Below are positions 10,157 to 20,022 of a DNA stretch of 64,000 nt, piece by piece. The stretch's first letter is position 1, and the number at the start of each line of letters is the position of its first letter. A program made the position numbers and the translations under genes. Under the pieces are notes generated by a model. The model did no database searches. It had not been told where the DNA came from and saw only the letters and a program-made list of their open reading frames with translations. The stretch is from Geomonas silvestris (lineage in GTDB: Bacteria > Desulfobacterota > Desulfuromonadia > Geobacterales > Geobacteraceae): assembly GCF_014193515.1 (NCBI RefSeq), contig NZ_BLXX01000006.1:62001-126000 (forward strand), read 5' to 3'.

Positions 10157-10948
10157 ATGCAGCAAACGTTCAATCACTGCAATCTGCCCCCGTGGGTCAT
10201 CGCTTCCCGTCACTTCAACGACAATCCCCAGTCCCTGGAGATCCAGGGCGTTCGCCTGGCCAACCGTTTTTTCTTCAAAAAGCTCGACTCCATCGACTGC
10301 GCCGAAGAGCGCGCCTTGGTTTTCAACGACTACATGTCGGTCAAGTTCCAGTTGCACCAGTGGCAGCAGGAGACTGCCACCGCCCGGAAAAGTCTCAAGA
10401 ACAGCTACCTGCGCTTCCTGCGCGGTTGGATGATGGACTCCAACTCCGTCGAGGGGGCCGTCTTGAAGGGATGGGTGGAAAGCCGCATGGGGCTGCATCC
10501 CACCTTCCACAACGTGCGCATCTCCGACATACACGATCCCGGCTACCAGCAGTTCGCCGTGGACCGCACCAAGGGGAGTGCCCGAACCTCCGCCATCAAT
10601 TCGCAGTTGGACCTGCTCTACGAATACTGTCAGTACGAACTGGCCAAGCGTTACCCGGACCGGGACTGCCTGACGCTCTACCGCGGCACGTATGAACGCT
10701 GCGAGCACGACGTACTGGAGACCGTCTCGAAGCGGGAGGAGATCGTCCGGCTCAACAACCTGAACTCCTTCACCACCGACGAGGAACGGGCCTGGGAATT
10801 CGGCTACATCGTCTGGGAGGTCAAGGTGCCGCTGCCCAAGATCTTCTTCTACAGCGAGCTTTTGCCCAACTCGATTTTGAAAGGGGAGGGTGAGTGTCTG
10901 GTGATCGGAGGGGAATACCGGGTGAAGCGTCTGCTCTGTACGGTGTGA
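10157..10948 (+). CDS. draT: NAD+-dinitrogen-reductase ADP-ribosyltransferase DraT
   Basis: 263 residues. Transfers ADP-ribose from NAD+ to NifH (Arg99 in this window's NifH) and switches nitrogenase off in response to ammonium or energy loss. The C-terminal half shows an R-S-E type ADP-ribosyltransferase layout: LYRGTYE near residue 175, the FTTDEERAWEFG strand, and KGEGECLVIGGEYRV with the expected glutamates near 245. The start at 10157 follows GAGGTG; an overlapping reading in another frame is a shadow. The antagonist draG lies 1.3 kb downstream on the other strand. A strong hairpin ends the transcript at 10991-11032. Confidence 0.93.
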   Translation: MQQTFNHCNLPPWVIASRHFNDNPQSLEIQGVRLANRFFFKKLDSIDCAEERALVFNDYMSVKFQLHQWQQETATARKSLKNSYLRFLRGWMMDSNSVEGAVLKGWVESRMGLHPTFHNVRISDIHDPGYQQFAVDRTKGSARTSAINSQLDLLYEYCQYELAKRYPDRDCLTLYRGTYERCEHDVLETVSKREEIVRLNNLNSFTTDEERAWEFGYIVWEVKVPLPKIFFYSELLPNSILKGEGECLVIGGEYRVKRLLCTV

Positions 10949-10990
10949 CCGACGGATAGGGAGACGTGAGATAGTTTCGTCTGTAACGAG

Positions 10991-11032
10991 AAAGGCCGTC
11001 AAGACCGGGCATCCCCGAACCTGACGGCCTTT
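10991..11032. terminator. Bidirectional terminator between draT and the SH3 gene
   Basis: AAAGGCCGTCA (10991-11001) pairs perfectly with TGACGGCCTTT (11022-11032) across a 20-base loop. The T tract is short on both strands. Its location between two convergent genes suggests it serves both. Confidence 0.75.
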
Positions 11033-11056
11033 GCCGTATCTGGACCAGGTGAAGGG

Positions 11057-11581
11057 TTATTTCTTGACCTGTTTTTTGTGGCCCTTCTTCTTGCCGAGAC
11101 TCATTTTGATCTTCTGGATTTCTTTGCCCATCTTGTCCATGTCGCGCTCGATGCCCAGAACGTTGAGCCGCAACTCGGTGATCTGCACGGCCAGTTTCTC
11201 GTTGGAAGGGACTTCCTTGGCAGCCGGAGCGGTTACCTGGAGGATCGGCTCGCTCTTGGGCGGTTCCGGCTGGACGGCAGCAGGGGGGGGGGAGGCTGCG
11301 CCGGTCACCTGCGGTGCGTTGGCGGTGAGGGCCCAACCGCCGACATAACCGGATACCCGGCCGTCACTGGAAGTCACTCGCACCCAACCGCCCGAGCACC
11401 CGCCCGAGGTGGTGACCTGCTGGTCCTTTTTGAGTACGGCAACGACGGGGGCCTTCTTGCTAGGGGATTTCCTCAGCCGCAGTTCCAGAGCATTCACGGT
11501 ACAGATGGACTCCGCCAGGGCAGGCGCTGCAATTGCGGTCACTGCTGCTGCAAGTATCAGGGTGCGTACGGTTTGGTTCAT
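11057..11581 (-). CDS. Exported SH3-domain protein, unknown role
   Basis: 174 residues. An N-terminal signal peptide (residues 1-23, ending ALA-ES) is followed by a bacterial SH3-like domain (about 25-90, with LRLRKSPSKKAPVVAVLKKDQQV and GGWVRVTSSDGRVSGYVGGWAL). A proline-rich linker (about 95-125) leads to a charged, possibly coiled C-terminus ending in lysine-rich KKKGHKKQVKK. Such domains usually bind cell-wall peptides. The start at 11581 follows AAAGGAGCTGTA. It is transcribed toward draT and shares its terminator. Nothing ties it to nitrogen fixation except position. Confidence 0.8.
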   Translation of the reverse strand: MNQTVRTLILAAAVTAIAAPALAESICTVNALELRLRKSPSKKAPVVAVLKKDQQVTTSGGCSGGWVRVTSSDGRVSGYVGGWALTANAPQVTGAASPPPAAVQPEPPKSEPILQVTAPAAKEVPSNEKLAVQITELRLNVLGIERDMDKMGKEIQKIKMSLGKKKGHKKQVKK

Positions 11582-11850
11582 TACAGCTCCTTTGGGAATA
11601 GTGCTATCGATATGTGTGCCGTAGTGAGTTAAGTCGGTGTTGTTTCTGTCACTGATTGTGGGGGACTGGCAGGATCCTGAGGCTCGGCCTCAAAGATTAG
11701 CATATGCTTGAAGAAATGCCAGTCCTTGATCGATAAGCAGGGTGAAGATGGACGACAAACCGAGTCGCATTTATTGCATAAAGCATCCTAATTAGCAATA
11801 GGTAAATGCCCGTTGGGGGAAGGCCCGTCGCGGCTCGTTGCCTTCGCAAC

Positions 11851-12155
11851 TCGAAGCTTCACTTCGGCGTCACGAAACTTCACTTCGCGTCACGAAACTT
11901 CATTTTCGACCTGCCAGGTTGCATGTTGGACCCGCGAAGCGTCAGGCGGTATGAAAAAAACTTCATTTTTATCAAAAAAAGCTTCACTTTTTGAAAAAAA
12001 GCTACGTTTTTTGGTGCTGAAATCGCGCGGTTGCCTAAAAACAAAGCATTATCGGGGCTGAAAGCGATGTTTTTTACTCGAAAAGCTTCACTTTTTACAA
12101 AAAAGCTTCACTTTTTACAAAAAAGCTTCACTTTTTACAAAAAAGCTTCACTTTC
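11851..12155. repeat. Helically phased 20-21 bp repeat array with CTTCA cores
   Basis: Degenerate units share a CTTCA core flanked by complementary bases. Cores start at 11857, 11878, 11898, 11961, 11982, 12086, 12106, 12126 and 12146; weaker units fit the same grid at 11940, 12002 and 12065. The spacing is 20-21 bases throughout, including the gaps (63 and 104 bases). The left units are GC-flanked (CGAAG-CTTCA-CTTCG) and the right ones A/T-flanked (AAAAAG-CTTCA-CTTTTT). The last three full units are nearly identical copies of AAAAAAGCTTCACTTTTTAC. The rest of the 11582-12268 gap contains no convincing gene. Confidence 0.8.
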
Positions 12156-12160
12156 TCCTG

Positions 12161-12194
12161 GGCACACCACGGCATATCGATAGTATGGTGTGCC
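12161..12194. other. Perfect inverted repeat next to the array
   Basis: GGCACACCA (12161-12169) is exactly complementary to TGGTGTGCC (12186-12194) around 16 bases. It lies between the 3' end of draG and the phased array. No T tract follows on the draG strand, so it may be a weak terminator or a protein site. Confidence 0.5.
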
Positions 12195-12268
12195 GCGGAA
12201 CGGCGGGTCCTTCCCAACGCAGGCAGTAGAGGGGGGAGTAGCGGGCTTGTGAATGCGGTTTGCCGGGT

Positions 12269-13183
12269 TCAGAAAGGGTGCAGGGCTCGGTAGAGTGGTG
12301 ATAGCCGGACGAGTGCTTCGGCAAGCCTGGCGATCTCCTCGGCCTGCCGCCGGTCCAGTTTCTTGCGCCAGCGCGCCGGGATGCCGCCTTCGCCGTAGTA
12401 CGCCCCGGCCAGGGCGCCCACGATGGCACCGGTGGTGTCGGCGTCGCCGCCCTGGTTCACGGTGTCGATGACGCAGGACTCGAAGCTGCGGTTTCTGAAG
12501 AAGCAGTGATAGACGGTCTGCATGGTATCGACTACGTAACCGGTCGCCAGCCCCTTGTACGGCTCGAAGCCGAACACCGGGAAGCGTACCAGCATCTCGT
12601 CCACCTCTCGGCGCATGCGGCTAAGGGAACGCCCCCACAGGGCAAGGTGGATCAGGGTACCGAAGTTGAGGCAGGCGGCGTCGGAGAGGGGATGGTTGTG
12701 GGTGAGGTGGGCCTGCTCTATGGCGCAGCGCTCGAGGCAGGCGGCATCGCCCACCGTGTAGAGCGCCACCGGCAGCATGCGCATGGCGGCGCCGTTGCCG
12801 CCGTCCCATTGGTTGGGCGGGGTCTCCAGCATCCCCTTCAACATATAGTTCCGGATGCCGCGGCGGCAGGTGTCCCCAACATCGATCGGCTTTGATTTGA
12901 GCCAGGTCGCAAAGTTGTCGGCAATGCCCTCCAGCGACCAGTCGCGCCGCTCCGCGATGCTGCGGGCGATGCACAGGGACATCTCGGTGTCGTCGGTAAC
13001 CTGGCCAGGTTTGAGCCGCAGCCAACCGCCACCGACCATGTCTCGCAAGACCTGGTGCTTCGCCTTGATCTCGCCGCGGGTCATGAACTCGACCGGCGCC
13101 CCCAAGGCGTCCCCGATGGCGAGGCCGAGAAATGCGGCCCGGGCCCGCGACAGCAACTCGTCTGGATGAGGTGGAGTAACCAT
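12269..13183 (-). CDS. draG: ADP-ribosyl-[dinitrogen reductase] glycohydrolase DraG
   Basis: About 304 residues. Removes ADP-ribose from the NifH arginine and restores nitrogenase activity. Dinuclear-metal glycohydrolase motifs are present: GDALGAPVEFM near the N-terminus, VTDDTEMS, and the C-terminal NQGGDADTTGAIVGALAGA. The ATG at 13183 gives the usual family length. An open extension to 13363 has no family similarity, and in-frame GTG codons just upstream (for example 13189) cannot be excluded because no clear ribosome site is seen. It is divergent from nifB and pairs functionally with draT. Confidence 0.93.
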   Translation of the reverse strand: MVTPPHPDELLSRARAAFLGLAIGDALGAPVEFMTRGEIKAKHQVLRDMVGGGWLRLKPGQVTDDTEMSLCIARSIAERRDWSLEGIADNFATWLKSKPIDVGDTCRRGIRNYMLKGMLETPPNQWDGGNGAAMRMLPVALYTVGDAACLERCAIEQAHLTHNHPLSDAACLNFGTLIHLALWGRSLSRMRREVDEMLVRFPVFGFEPYKGLATGYVVDTMQTVYHCFFRNRSFESCVIDTVNQGGDADTTGAIVGALAGAYYGEGGIPARWRKKLDRRQAEEIARLAEALVRLSPLYRALHPF

Positions 13184-13525
13184 GTCCACTTGGCCTGCAA
13201 TAACCACTCCCTCCCGCAGGCCCGCACCGCTGCACGCTCGGCAGCAAAACCGATCTCCCCATTTGCACAAAAAATAGTCGCCGGTCTGTTTACAGGGCAG
13301 TCTCGCTCGGCGCCAGGGGAATGTTGCATGTCGTGCCGACGCCTGGCGTGGGGCAGGCCGCACGGAAATTTAGCTCATGGCGACTGCGTTGCGCCGCGCC
13401 TTTGCAGAACTTTGCAAGTTGCCGAAATGAAACTGAAACCTGGCTGGTGGCTCCTGGCGCACGAACCAAGACAGGCGTGTCGTTCAGGCACGTCTCAGGC
13501 TCTTTCGACCGATGGTTTCCCAAAG

Positions 13526-13541
13526 TGGCATGCTCCATGCT
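13526..13541 (+). promoter_or_regulatory. Sigma-54 (-24/-12) promoter upstream of nifB
   Basis: TGGCATGCTCCATGCT has the invariant GG (13527-13528) and GC (13539-13540) at N10 spacing. The predicted start is near 13552, just ahead of the leader hairpin. Paired with the nifH element at 1191, it suggests shared RpoN control. Confidence 0.72.
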
Positions 13542-13555
13542 GAAGTCCGGTTACT

Positions 13556-13573
13556 TGATACAACGAGGTATCA
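13556..13573 (+). promoter_or_regulatory. Hexaloop hairpin in nifB leader (ANTAR-type target)
   Basis: TGATAC and GTATCA form a six-base-pair stem around the loop AACGAG, again with A at position 1 and G at position 4. The closing ATAC/GTAT pairs, the CGA in the loop and the following TCAC(C/T)TCCAGG are shared with the nifH leader. A terminator follows 13 bases downstream. Confidence 0.6.
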
Positions 13574-13586
13574 CTTCCAGGCAACG

Positions 13587-13620
13587 AAGCCCGGCGGAAA
13601 TTCAACCGCCGGGCTTTTTT
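13587..13620 (+). terminator. Intrinsic terminator or attenuator in nifB leader
   Basis: AAGCCCGGCGG pairs with CCGCCGGGCTT (13606-13616) across an 8-base loop and is followed by a run of T. It sits between the sigma-54 promoter and the nifB start with no gene upstream on this strand, so attenuation is the natural reading. Confidence 0.85.
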
Positions 13621-13695
13621 TATAGGCTCTCAACGGACCTGTGGCTTGAAGTGTCAAGCGATGCTTTAAGGACAGTGCGACAGAGGAGGATATCA

Positions 13696-14550
13696 ATGGC
13701 GACATCGTGCAAGAAAATGGAGAAGATCCAGGGGCATCCTTGCTTCGGCGGCAATCACCACAAAAACGGCAGGATGCACCTCGCCGTGGCACCCAAGTGC
13801 AATATCAAGTGCGGCTACTGTACCCGCAAACACGACTGCGCCAACGAGTCGCGCCCCGGCGTGACCAGCCGGCTGCTTACCCCCGCCGAGGCCATGGTCA
13901 AGGTGCGCGAGGTCATGGCGAGCCCCATCACCGGCCCCATGATCAAGGTGGTCGGCATTGCCGGCCCCGGCGACCCGCTCTTCAACGAGGAGACCTTCGA
14001 AACCTTCCGCATGGTGGGCGAGGAGTTTCCCCACCTGATCAAGTGCCTGAGCACCAACGGGCTTTTGCTGCCGGACCGGATGGCCCAGCTCAAGGAGATC
14101 GGGCTGCACAGCCTGACGGTGACCCTCAACGCCCTGGACCCCAAGGTGGGCGCCAAGATCTACTCCCACGTCTACTACGAAGGCAAGCGCTACTCCGGCG
14201 AGGAGGCAGCGGCTCTCTTGCTCATGAACCAGCTGGAGGGCATCGCCCAGGCGGCGGAGCTCGGGCTCACCATCAAGATCAACACCGTTCTGATCCCCGG
14301 CGTGAACGACGACCAGATCCCGCTCATCTCGCAGAAGGTGAAGGAACTCGGGGCTTTCGTGATGAACATCATGCCGCTTATCCCCAACGCGGATTTCGCC
14401 CACGTGGTGCCGCCCAGCCCGGAACAGATCGACGTGCTGCGCAAGGCCAACGAGAAGGTCATCGGCCAGTTCGCACACTGCAAGCAGTGCCGCTCGGACG
14501 CCATCGGCCTGATCGGCGAAAACCTGCAGCTGGAAAATCCGAAGCTATGA
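13696..14550 (+). CDS. nifB: Nitrogenase cofactor biosynthesis radical SAM protein NifB
   Basis: 284 residues. Fuses two [4Fe-4S] clusters with carbide and sulfur insertion to make NifB-co, the core of FeMo-co. The radical SAM cluster motif is Cys35-X3-Cys39-X2-Cys42 (CNIKCGYC). Further expected elements are GHPCFGGNHHKNGRMHLAVAP at the N-terminus and HCKQCRSDAIG near the end. This is the short form without a C-terminal NifX-like domain; two stand-alone NifX-type genes lie upstream in the window. The ATG at 13696 follows GAGGAGGATATCA. Its stop overlaps the next start as ATGA. Confidence 0.98.
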   Translation: MATSCKKMEKIQGHPCFGGNHHKNGRMHLAVAPKCNIKCGYCTRKHDCANESRPGVTSRLLTPAEAMVKVREVMASPITGPMIKVVGIAGPGDPLFNEETFETFRMVGEEFPHLIKCLSTNGLLLPDRMAQLKEIGLHSLTVTLNALDPKVGAKIYSHVYYEGKRYSGEEAAALLLMNQLEGIAQAAELGLTIKINTVLIPGVNDDQIPLISQKVKELGAFVMNIMPLIPNADFAHVVPPSPEQIDVLRKANEKVIGQFAHCKQCRSDAIGLIGENLQLENPKL

Positions 14551-15353
14551 GCGGGTGCGGGGCGTTCCTGCACGACGACATCGATCCCTTTCTCGCCCTA
14601 GCCACAGGCGAAGGGTGGATCAGCGGTCGCTGGGAGTTCGAATTCCTGCTTGGTACCTTTCCGCAGGGGTGTCTGGTCTGGCGCGAGGCGGGTGAGACGG
14701 TCGGCTACCTGACCTCGGTGAAGTACGGCAAAAGCGGCTGGATAGGAAACCTCCTGGTGCAGCCGCAGGCGCGCCGGCACGGCATCGGCCGCGCTCTCAT
14801 GGAACGGGCGGTTGCCGTACTTTTGAAAAACGGCGTGGAAACCATCTGGCTTACCGCATCGGAAGAGGGGGCCGGCATCTACTGCAGGCTCGGCTTTGCT
14901 CCCATTGACCACATCTATCGCTGGACCGGCCAGGGCGCCCCGCAACCTGGCGACCGGTCCGAACCTGTGGACCTCGAACACCTGCGGGCGGTGGACCGGG
15001 TAGGGTGGGGCGACCGCCGGGAAACGCTGCTGCAGCTTACCTGCTGCCGCGGCAGGCTGCACGCCAGTTCCGGCGGATTCATCTGCTGCCAGGATTGGGG
15101 CGACGCCCTGCAGGTCGGTCCCTGGAACTGTGTGATCGCCTCCCAGGCGCTGCAACTCTGGGACCGGATGCTGGTTCCAGGAGACCGGAAGATCTTCCTC
15201 GATGTGCCGGCGGGAAACTTTGCGGCACGGGAGATCCTCTCCAGCAGGGGCTTTTCAGTCAAAGGCTCCGCACAGCTTATGTATCTCGGTCATCATCCGC
15301 TCTACCAGCCCGGGAATATCTTCGCCCTTGCCAGTATGGGGAGCATGGGCTAG
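14547..15353 (+). CDS. GNAT-family N-acetyltransferase coupled to nifB
   Basis: 268 residues. The N-terminal half (about residues 30-150) is a GNAT acetyltransferase with the acetyl-CoA loop VQPQARRHGIGRALME and the GAGIYCRLGFAPIDHIYRW strand. The C-terminal half (about 160-268) looks like a second, degenerate GNAT-like domain ending in SSRGFSVKGSAQLMYLG. It starts inside the nifB stop (ATGA), implying translational coupling. The substrate is unknown. The tight link to nifB suggests acetylation of a nif protein or a small molecule under nitrogen-fixing conditions, which is inference. Confidence 0.85.
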   Translation: MSGCGAFLHDDIDPFLALATGEGWISGRWEFEFLLGTFPQGCLVWREAGETVGYLTSVKYGKSGWIGNLLVQPQARRHGIGRALMERAVAVLLKNGVETIWLTASEEGAGIYCRLGFAPIDHIYRWTGQGAPQPGDRSEPVDLEHLRAVDRVGWGDRRETLLQLTCCRGRLHASSGGFICCQDWGDALQVGPWNCVIASQALQLWDRMLVPGDRKIFLDVPAGNFAAREILSSRGFSVKGSAQLMYLGHHPLYQPGNIFALASMGSMG

Positions 15354-15465
15354 TGAACACTCCGGCGGCTTTTTTATGTCATCGATCAATCATATTGCCC
15401 GACGGATACGCGGATAAGCAAAACAGCCGGTATGTATCGGTGCAGATACTGTCAGGAGGTGCGCA

Positions 15466-16278
15466 ATGCTTGTAGTCGCCTGTATCAAGCAGGTTCCAGA
15501 TACGACACAGGTTCAGATAGACCCGGTGACCAATACGCTGATCAGGGACGGGATCCCTTTCATCGTCAACCCCTATGACAGCCACGCGCTTGAGGAGTCG
15601 CTTAGGCTTAAGGACAGCAACGGCTTCACCGCGGTTGCGCTTTCCATGGGGCCGCCCAACGCGGAGGCCACCTTGCGTAAGGCCCTGGCCCTGGGCGTCG
15701 ATCGCAGCATCCTGCTTTCCGACCGGGTCTTCGGCGGGGCCGACACACTTTCCACCTCCAACGTGCTTGCCGCCGCGATCCAGCGTCTTGCCGAGCAGGA
15801 CGAGATCGGCATTGTTTTCTGCGGCAAGCAGACCATCGATGGCGACACCGCCCAGGTCGGTCCCGGCATCGCGGTGCGGCTCGGCTTCACCCAGTTGACC
15901 CTGGTGGACCGTATCGAGAAACTCGACCTCGCCAAGAAAACCGTCACCGTGCGTCGCAAGCTGGAGGGGCGCTACGAGATCGTCGAGGCGCGACTGCCCG
16001 CCATGATCACCGTGGTCCGCGAGCTGAACCGTCCCCGTTACCCGACCGTCCCCATGCGGCTGGCCTCGGCCAAGGCCCAGGTGGAGGTCTGGAACAACGA
16101 GGTGCTGAAGCTGGACGTGAACAGTGTGGGCCTCAAGGGCTCGCCAACCTGGGTGAGCCGGATCTTCTCCCCGCAGCGCACCGAAGGGGAGATCCTGGGC
16201 GATGGCATGCGCGATCCCGTAGGGGCGGCCCTCCTCTTGGTGGACCGCCTGCTGGAAGAGGACCTGCTGGCGGTCTGA
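15466..16278 (+). CDS. etfB: Electron transfer flavoprotein beta subunit (FixA-like)
   Basis: 270 residues. The beta subunit of an Etf, which binds AMP or FAD and relays electrons between dehydrogenases and the quinone pool. Typical elements are the N-terminus MLVVACIKQVPDTTQVQID, NPYDSHALEESLRL, and the loop CGKQTIDGDTAQVGPGIA. It follows AGGAGGTGCGCA and precedes etfA by 91 bases. In diazotrophs FixAB supplies low-potential electrons to nitrogenase; the location just after the nifB unit fits that, but fatty-acid or aromatic catabolism is an alternative. Confidence 0.92.
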   Translation: MLVVACIKQVPDTTQVQIDPVTNTLIRDGIPFIVNPYDSHALEESLRLKDSNGFTAVALSMGPPNAEATLRKALALGVDRSILLSDRVFGGADTLSTSNVLAAAIQRLAEQDEIGIVFCGKQTIDGDTAQVGPGIAVRLGFTQLTLVDRIEKLDLAKKTVTVRRKLEGRYEIVEARLPAMITVVRELNRPRYPTVPMRLASAKAQVEVWNNEVLKLDVNSVGLKGSPTWVSRIFSPQRTEGEILGDGMRDPVGAALLLVDRLLEEDLLAV

Positions 16279-16369
16279 CAAAGCCGGGTGCTGTCCTTGC
16301 CTCGACCCGAACATCCTACCAACCGTGCTTTGCCCGCCTCTGGCGGTCAGGGCGAGGAGCTGTCCAATC

Positions 16370-17680
16370 ATGAGTGAACCCGTTAAACCGAAGAGACCCC
16401 GCGGCCGCGCCCGGGTGGTAGCCGGCAAGTGCGCCGCCTGCGGTGCCCGCTGCCAGAGCGCCTGTCCGGTCGACTGCATCGAGATGACCGACGCGGGCGA
16501 ACCGCTGGTAACTGCGGACAAGTGCATCGGCTGTCTTAAGTGCGTCAAGGTCTGTCCCGCCGGGGCATTGGAGATGTTTTTCACCCCCGAGGAGGAAAAG
16601 ATCCTGGCCCAGCTGGCGGGGACTGCGCTCCCCGAGGTGGACGAGGAGGAGCTGGAGCGGCGCAGGAGGATCGATCCCTATCGCGGGGTCTGGGTTTTCG
16701 TGGAGCAGAACGACGGGGAACCCGCGCGCGTTTCCTGGGAGTTGATGGGTTCCGGCCGCCAACTGGCCGACAGCCTGGACGTGGAGCTCTTCGCGGTCAT
16801 CATCGGCTCGAACGTGGGGCACCTGGCACAGGAGGCCTTCTGTTACGGTGCCGACTGCGCCTACGTTCTGGATCAGCCGGTCTTCGCCCGCTACCGCACC
16901 GAGCCCTACCTGGAGGCCATGTGCTACCTGGTCGACAAGTACAAGCCTGAGGTGGTGCTGATGGGCGCGACCGGCATGGGGCGCGACCTGGCCGGAGCGG
17001 TAGCCACCCGGGTGAAAACCGGGCTCACCGCGGACTGCACCGGGCTGGGCATCGATGACAAGCGCAATCTGATGCAGACCCGGCCGGCCTTCGGCGGCAA
17101 CATCATGGCCACCATCATGTGCGACAAGTTCCGCCCCCAGATGGCCACCGTGCGCCCGCACGTTATGCCGCTTCCCGAGCGCAATCCCGCCGCAACCGGC
17201 CTGGTGCTTCCGGAAGGTTTCGACATCTCCGAGGCCGCCATCTTCAGCCGGGTGCTCGAGGTGATCACCGACAAAAGCGGCAAGGACCGTGTCGATGTGG
17301 CGGGCGCTGAATTCATCGTCTCAGGCGGCCGCGGGCTCATGGCAAAGGAGAACTTCGCCATCCTCGAGGAGCTGGCCGGTGAGCTCGGTGCGGTGGTCGG
17401 CGGCTCGCGCAGTGCGGTCGATGCCGGCTGGCTGCCGCCGGACCGCCAGGTAGGGCAGACCGGGAAGACCGTGCGCCCGAAGATCTACATCGCCTGCGGC
17501 ATTTCTGGTGCGATCCAGCACCTGGTCGGGATGCAGGACTCGGACGTCATCATAGCCATCAACCGCGATCCGGAAGCCCCAATTTTTGAGGTAGCCACCT
17601 TCGGGATCGTGGGGGATCTGTTCGATGTGGTTCCCGCACTGACGATGCGCATCAGGGAGTTGAAGCAGGCGAGGGCATAG
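16370..17680 (+). CDS. etfA: Electron transfer flavoprotein alpha subunit with N-terminal ferredoxin domain
   Basis: 436 residues. Residues 1-75 form a 2[4Fe-4S] ferredoxin module ([16 protein letters not shown] and [14 protein letters not shown]). The canonical EtfA domain follows, with FAD-binding elements [31 protein letters not shown] and the C-terminal [14 protein letters not shown]. The ferredoxin fusion is typical of anaerobic Etfs that exchange electrons with iron-sulfur partners rather than only acyl-CoA dehydrogenases. The start at 16370 follows GAGGAG at a slightly long spacing. It is followed by a membrane iron-sulfur oxidoreductase that probably receives or supplies its electrons. 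Confidence 0.93.
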   Translation: MSEPVKPKRPRGRARVVAGKCAACGARCQSACPVDCIEMTDAGEPLVTADKCIGCLKCVKVCPAGALEMFFTPEEEKILAQLAGTALPEVDEEELERRRRIDPYRGVWVFVEQNDGEPARVSWELMGSGRQLADSLDVELFAVIIGSNVGHLAQEAFCYGADCAYVLDQPVFARYRTEPYLEAMCYLVDKYKPEVVLMGATGMGRDLAGAVATRVKTGLTADCTGLGIDDKRNLMQTRPAFGGNIMATIMCDKFRPQMATVRPHVMPLPERNPAATGLVLPEGFDISEAAIFSRVLEVITDKSGKDRVDVAGAEFIVSGGRGLMAKENFAILEELAGELGAVVGGSRSAVDAGWLPPDRQVGQTGKTVRPKIYIACGISGAIQHLVGMQDSDVIIAINRDPEAPIFEVATFGIVGDLFDVVPALTMRIRELKQARA

Positions 17681-17759
17681 GACCTCGAAGGCAAAGGCAA
17701 AAACCTCGAACCTAGGGTCAAAAACCTTGAACGAAGGCAAGCCATTGAACCCAAATCGA

Positions 17760-17806
17760 GTCCGATATCCCTTGCCCTTTGGGAGATGGCCAGGGTGAGG
17801 GCGGTG
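17760..17806. repeat. Degenerate half copy of intergenic repeat family B
   Basis: The segment around CCAGGGTGAGGGCGGTG and CTTGCCCTTTGGGAGATGG aligns with one arm of the inverted repeat at 8450-8630. It lies in the 194-base gap between etfA and the membrane oxidoreductase, which otherwise holds only AACCT-type low-complexity sequence. Confidence 0.5.
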
Positions 17807-17874
17807 CCACAGGGCGCCATGAACTCTTCCTATTCATGTTACACGCAGCGACACTATTCAAAGGCGGGGAAACC

Positions 17875-19839
<1,965 letters not shown>

Positions 19840-19876
19840 CGCCGGACACCGGTTAGCGCGGCGACGACCTGAAGGG

Positions 19877-19914
19877 AAAAAGGGGTGGGCCAAATATGGT
19901 TCGCCCTTTTTTTT
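19877..19914 (+). terminator. Terminator of the etfBA-oxidoreductase unit
   Basis: AAAAAGGG (19877-19884) pairs with CCCTTTTT (19904-19911) and is followed by more T residues. Partial inner pairing strengthens it. It lies 37 bases after the oxidoreductase stop. Confidence 0.75.
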
Positions 19915-20022
19915 GCCCTTGTGCTTCGGCGGTAGCCGTCGTACCATCCGGCGGAAAAATCCTCATGAACGCGATTCCTGAAAGTGTCTCATGCGGAAAT
20001 CCCTCGCAAGACGGGTAGGGCG

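Noticed and set aside
11706-11721. Minus-strand sigma-54 promoter for the SH3-domain gene
   Set aside because: TGGCAT is followed by GC at N11 instead of the required N10 spacing.
11806-12061. Short plus-strand open frames over the phased array
   Set aside because: Their residues are translations of the repeat itself, the array period is not a constant multiple of three, and no ribosome site is present.
11851-12155. CRISPR array
   Set aside because: Repeats are only about 20 bases with no unique spacers between them, and there are no cas genes nearby.
13707-14546. Upstream extension of the acetyltransferase frame through nifB
   Set aside because: The sequence reads as low-complexity Arg/Pro/Gly in a second frame of nifB; homology begins at the ATG at 14547.
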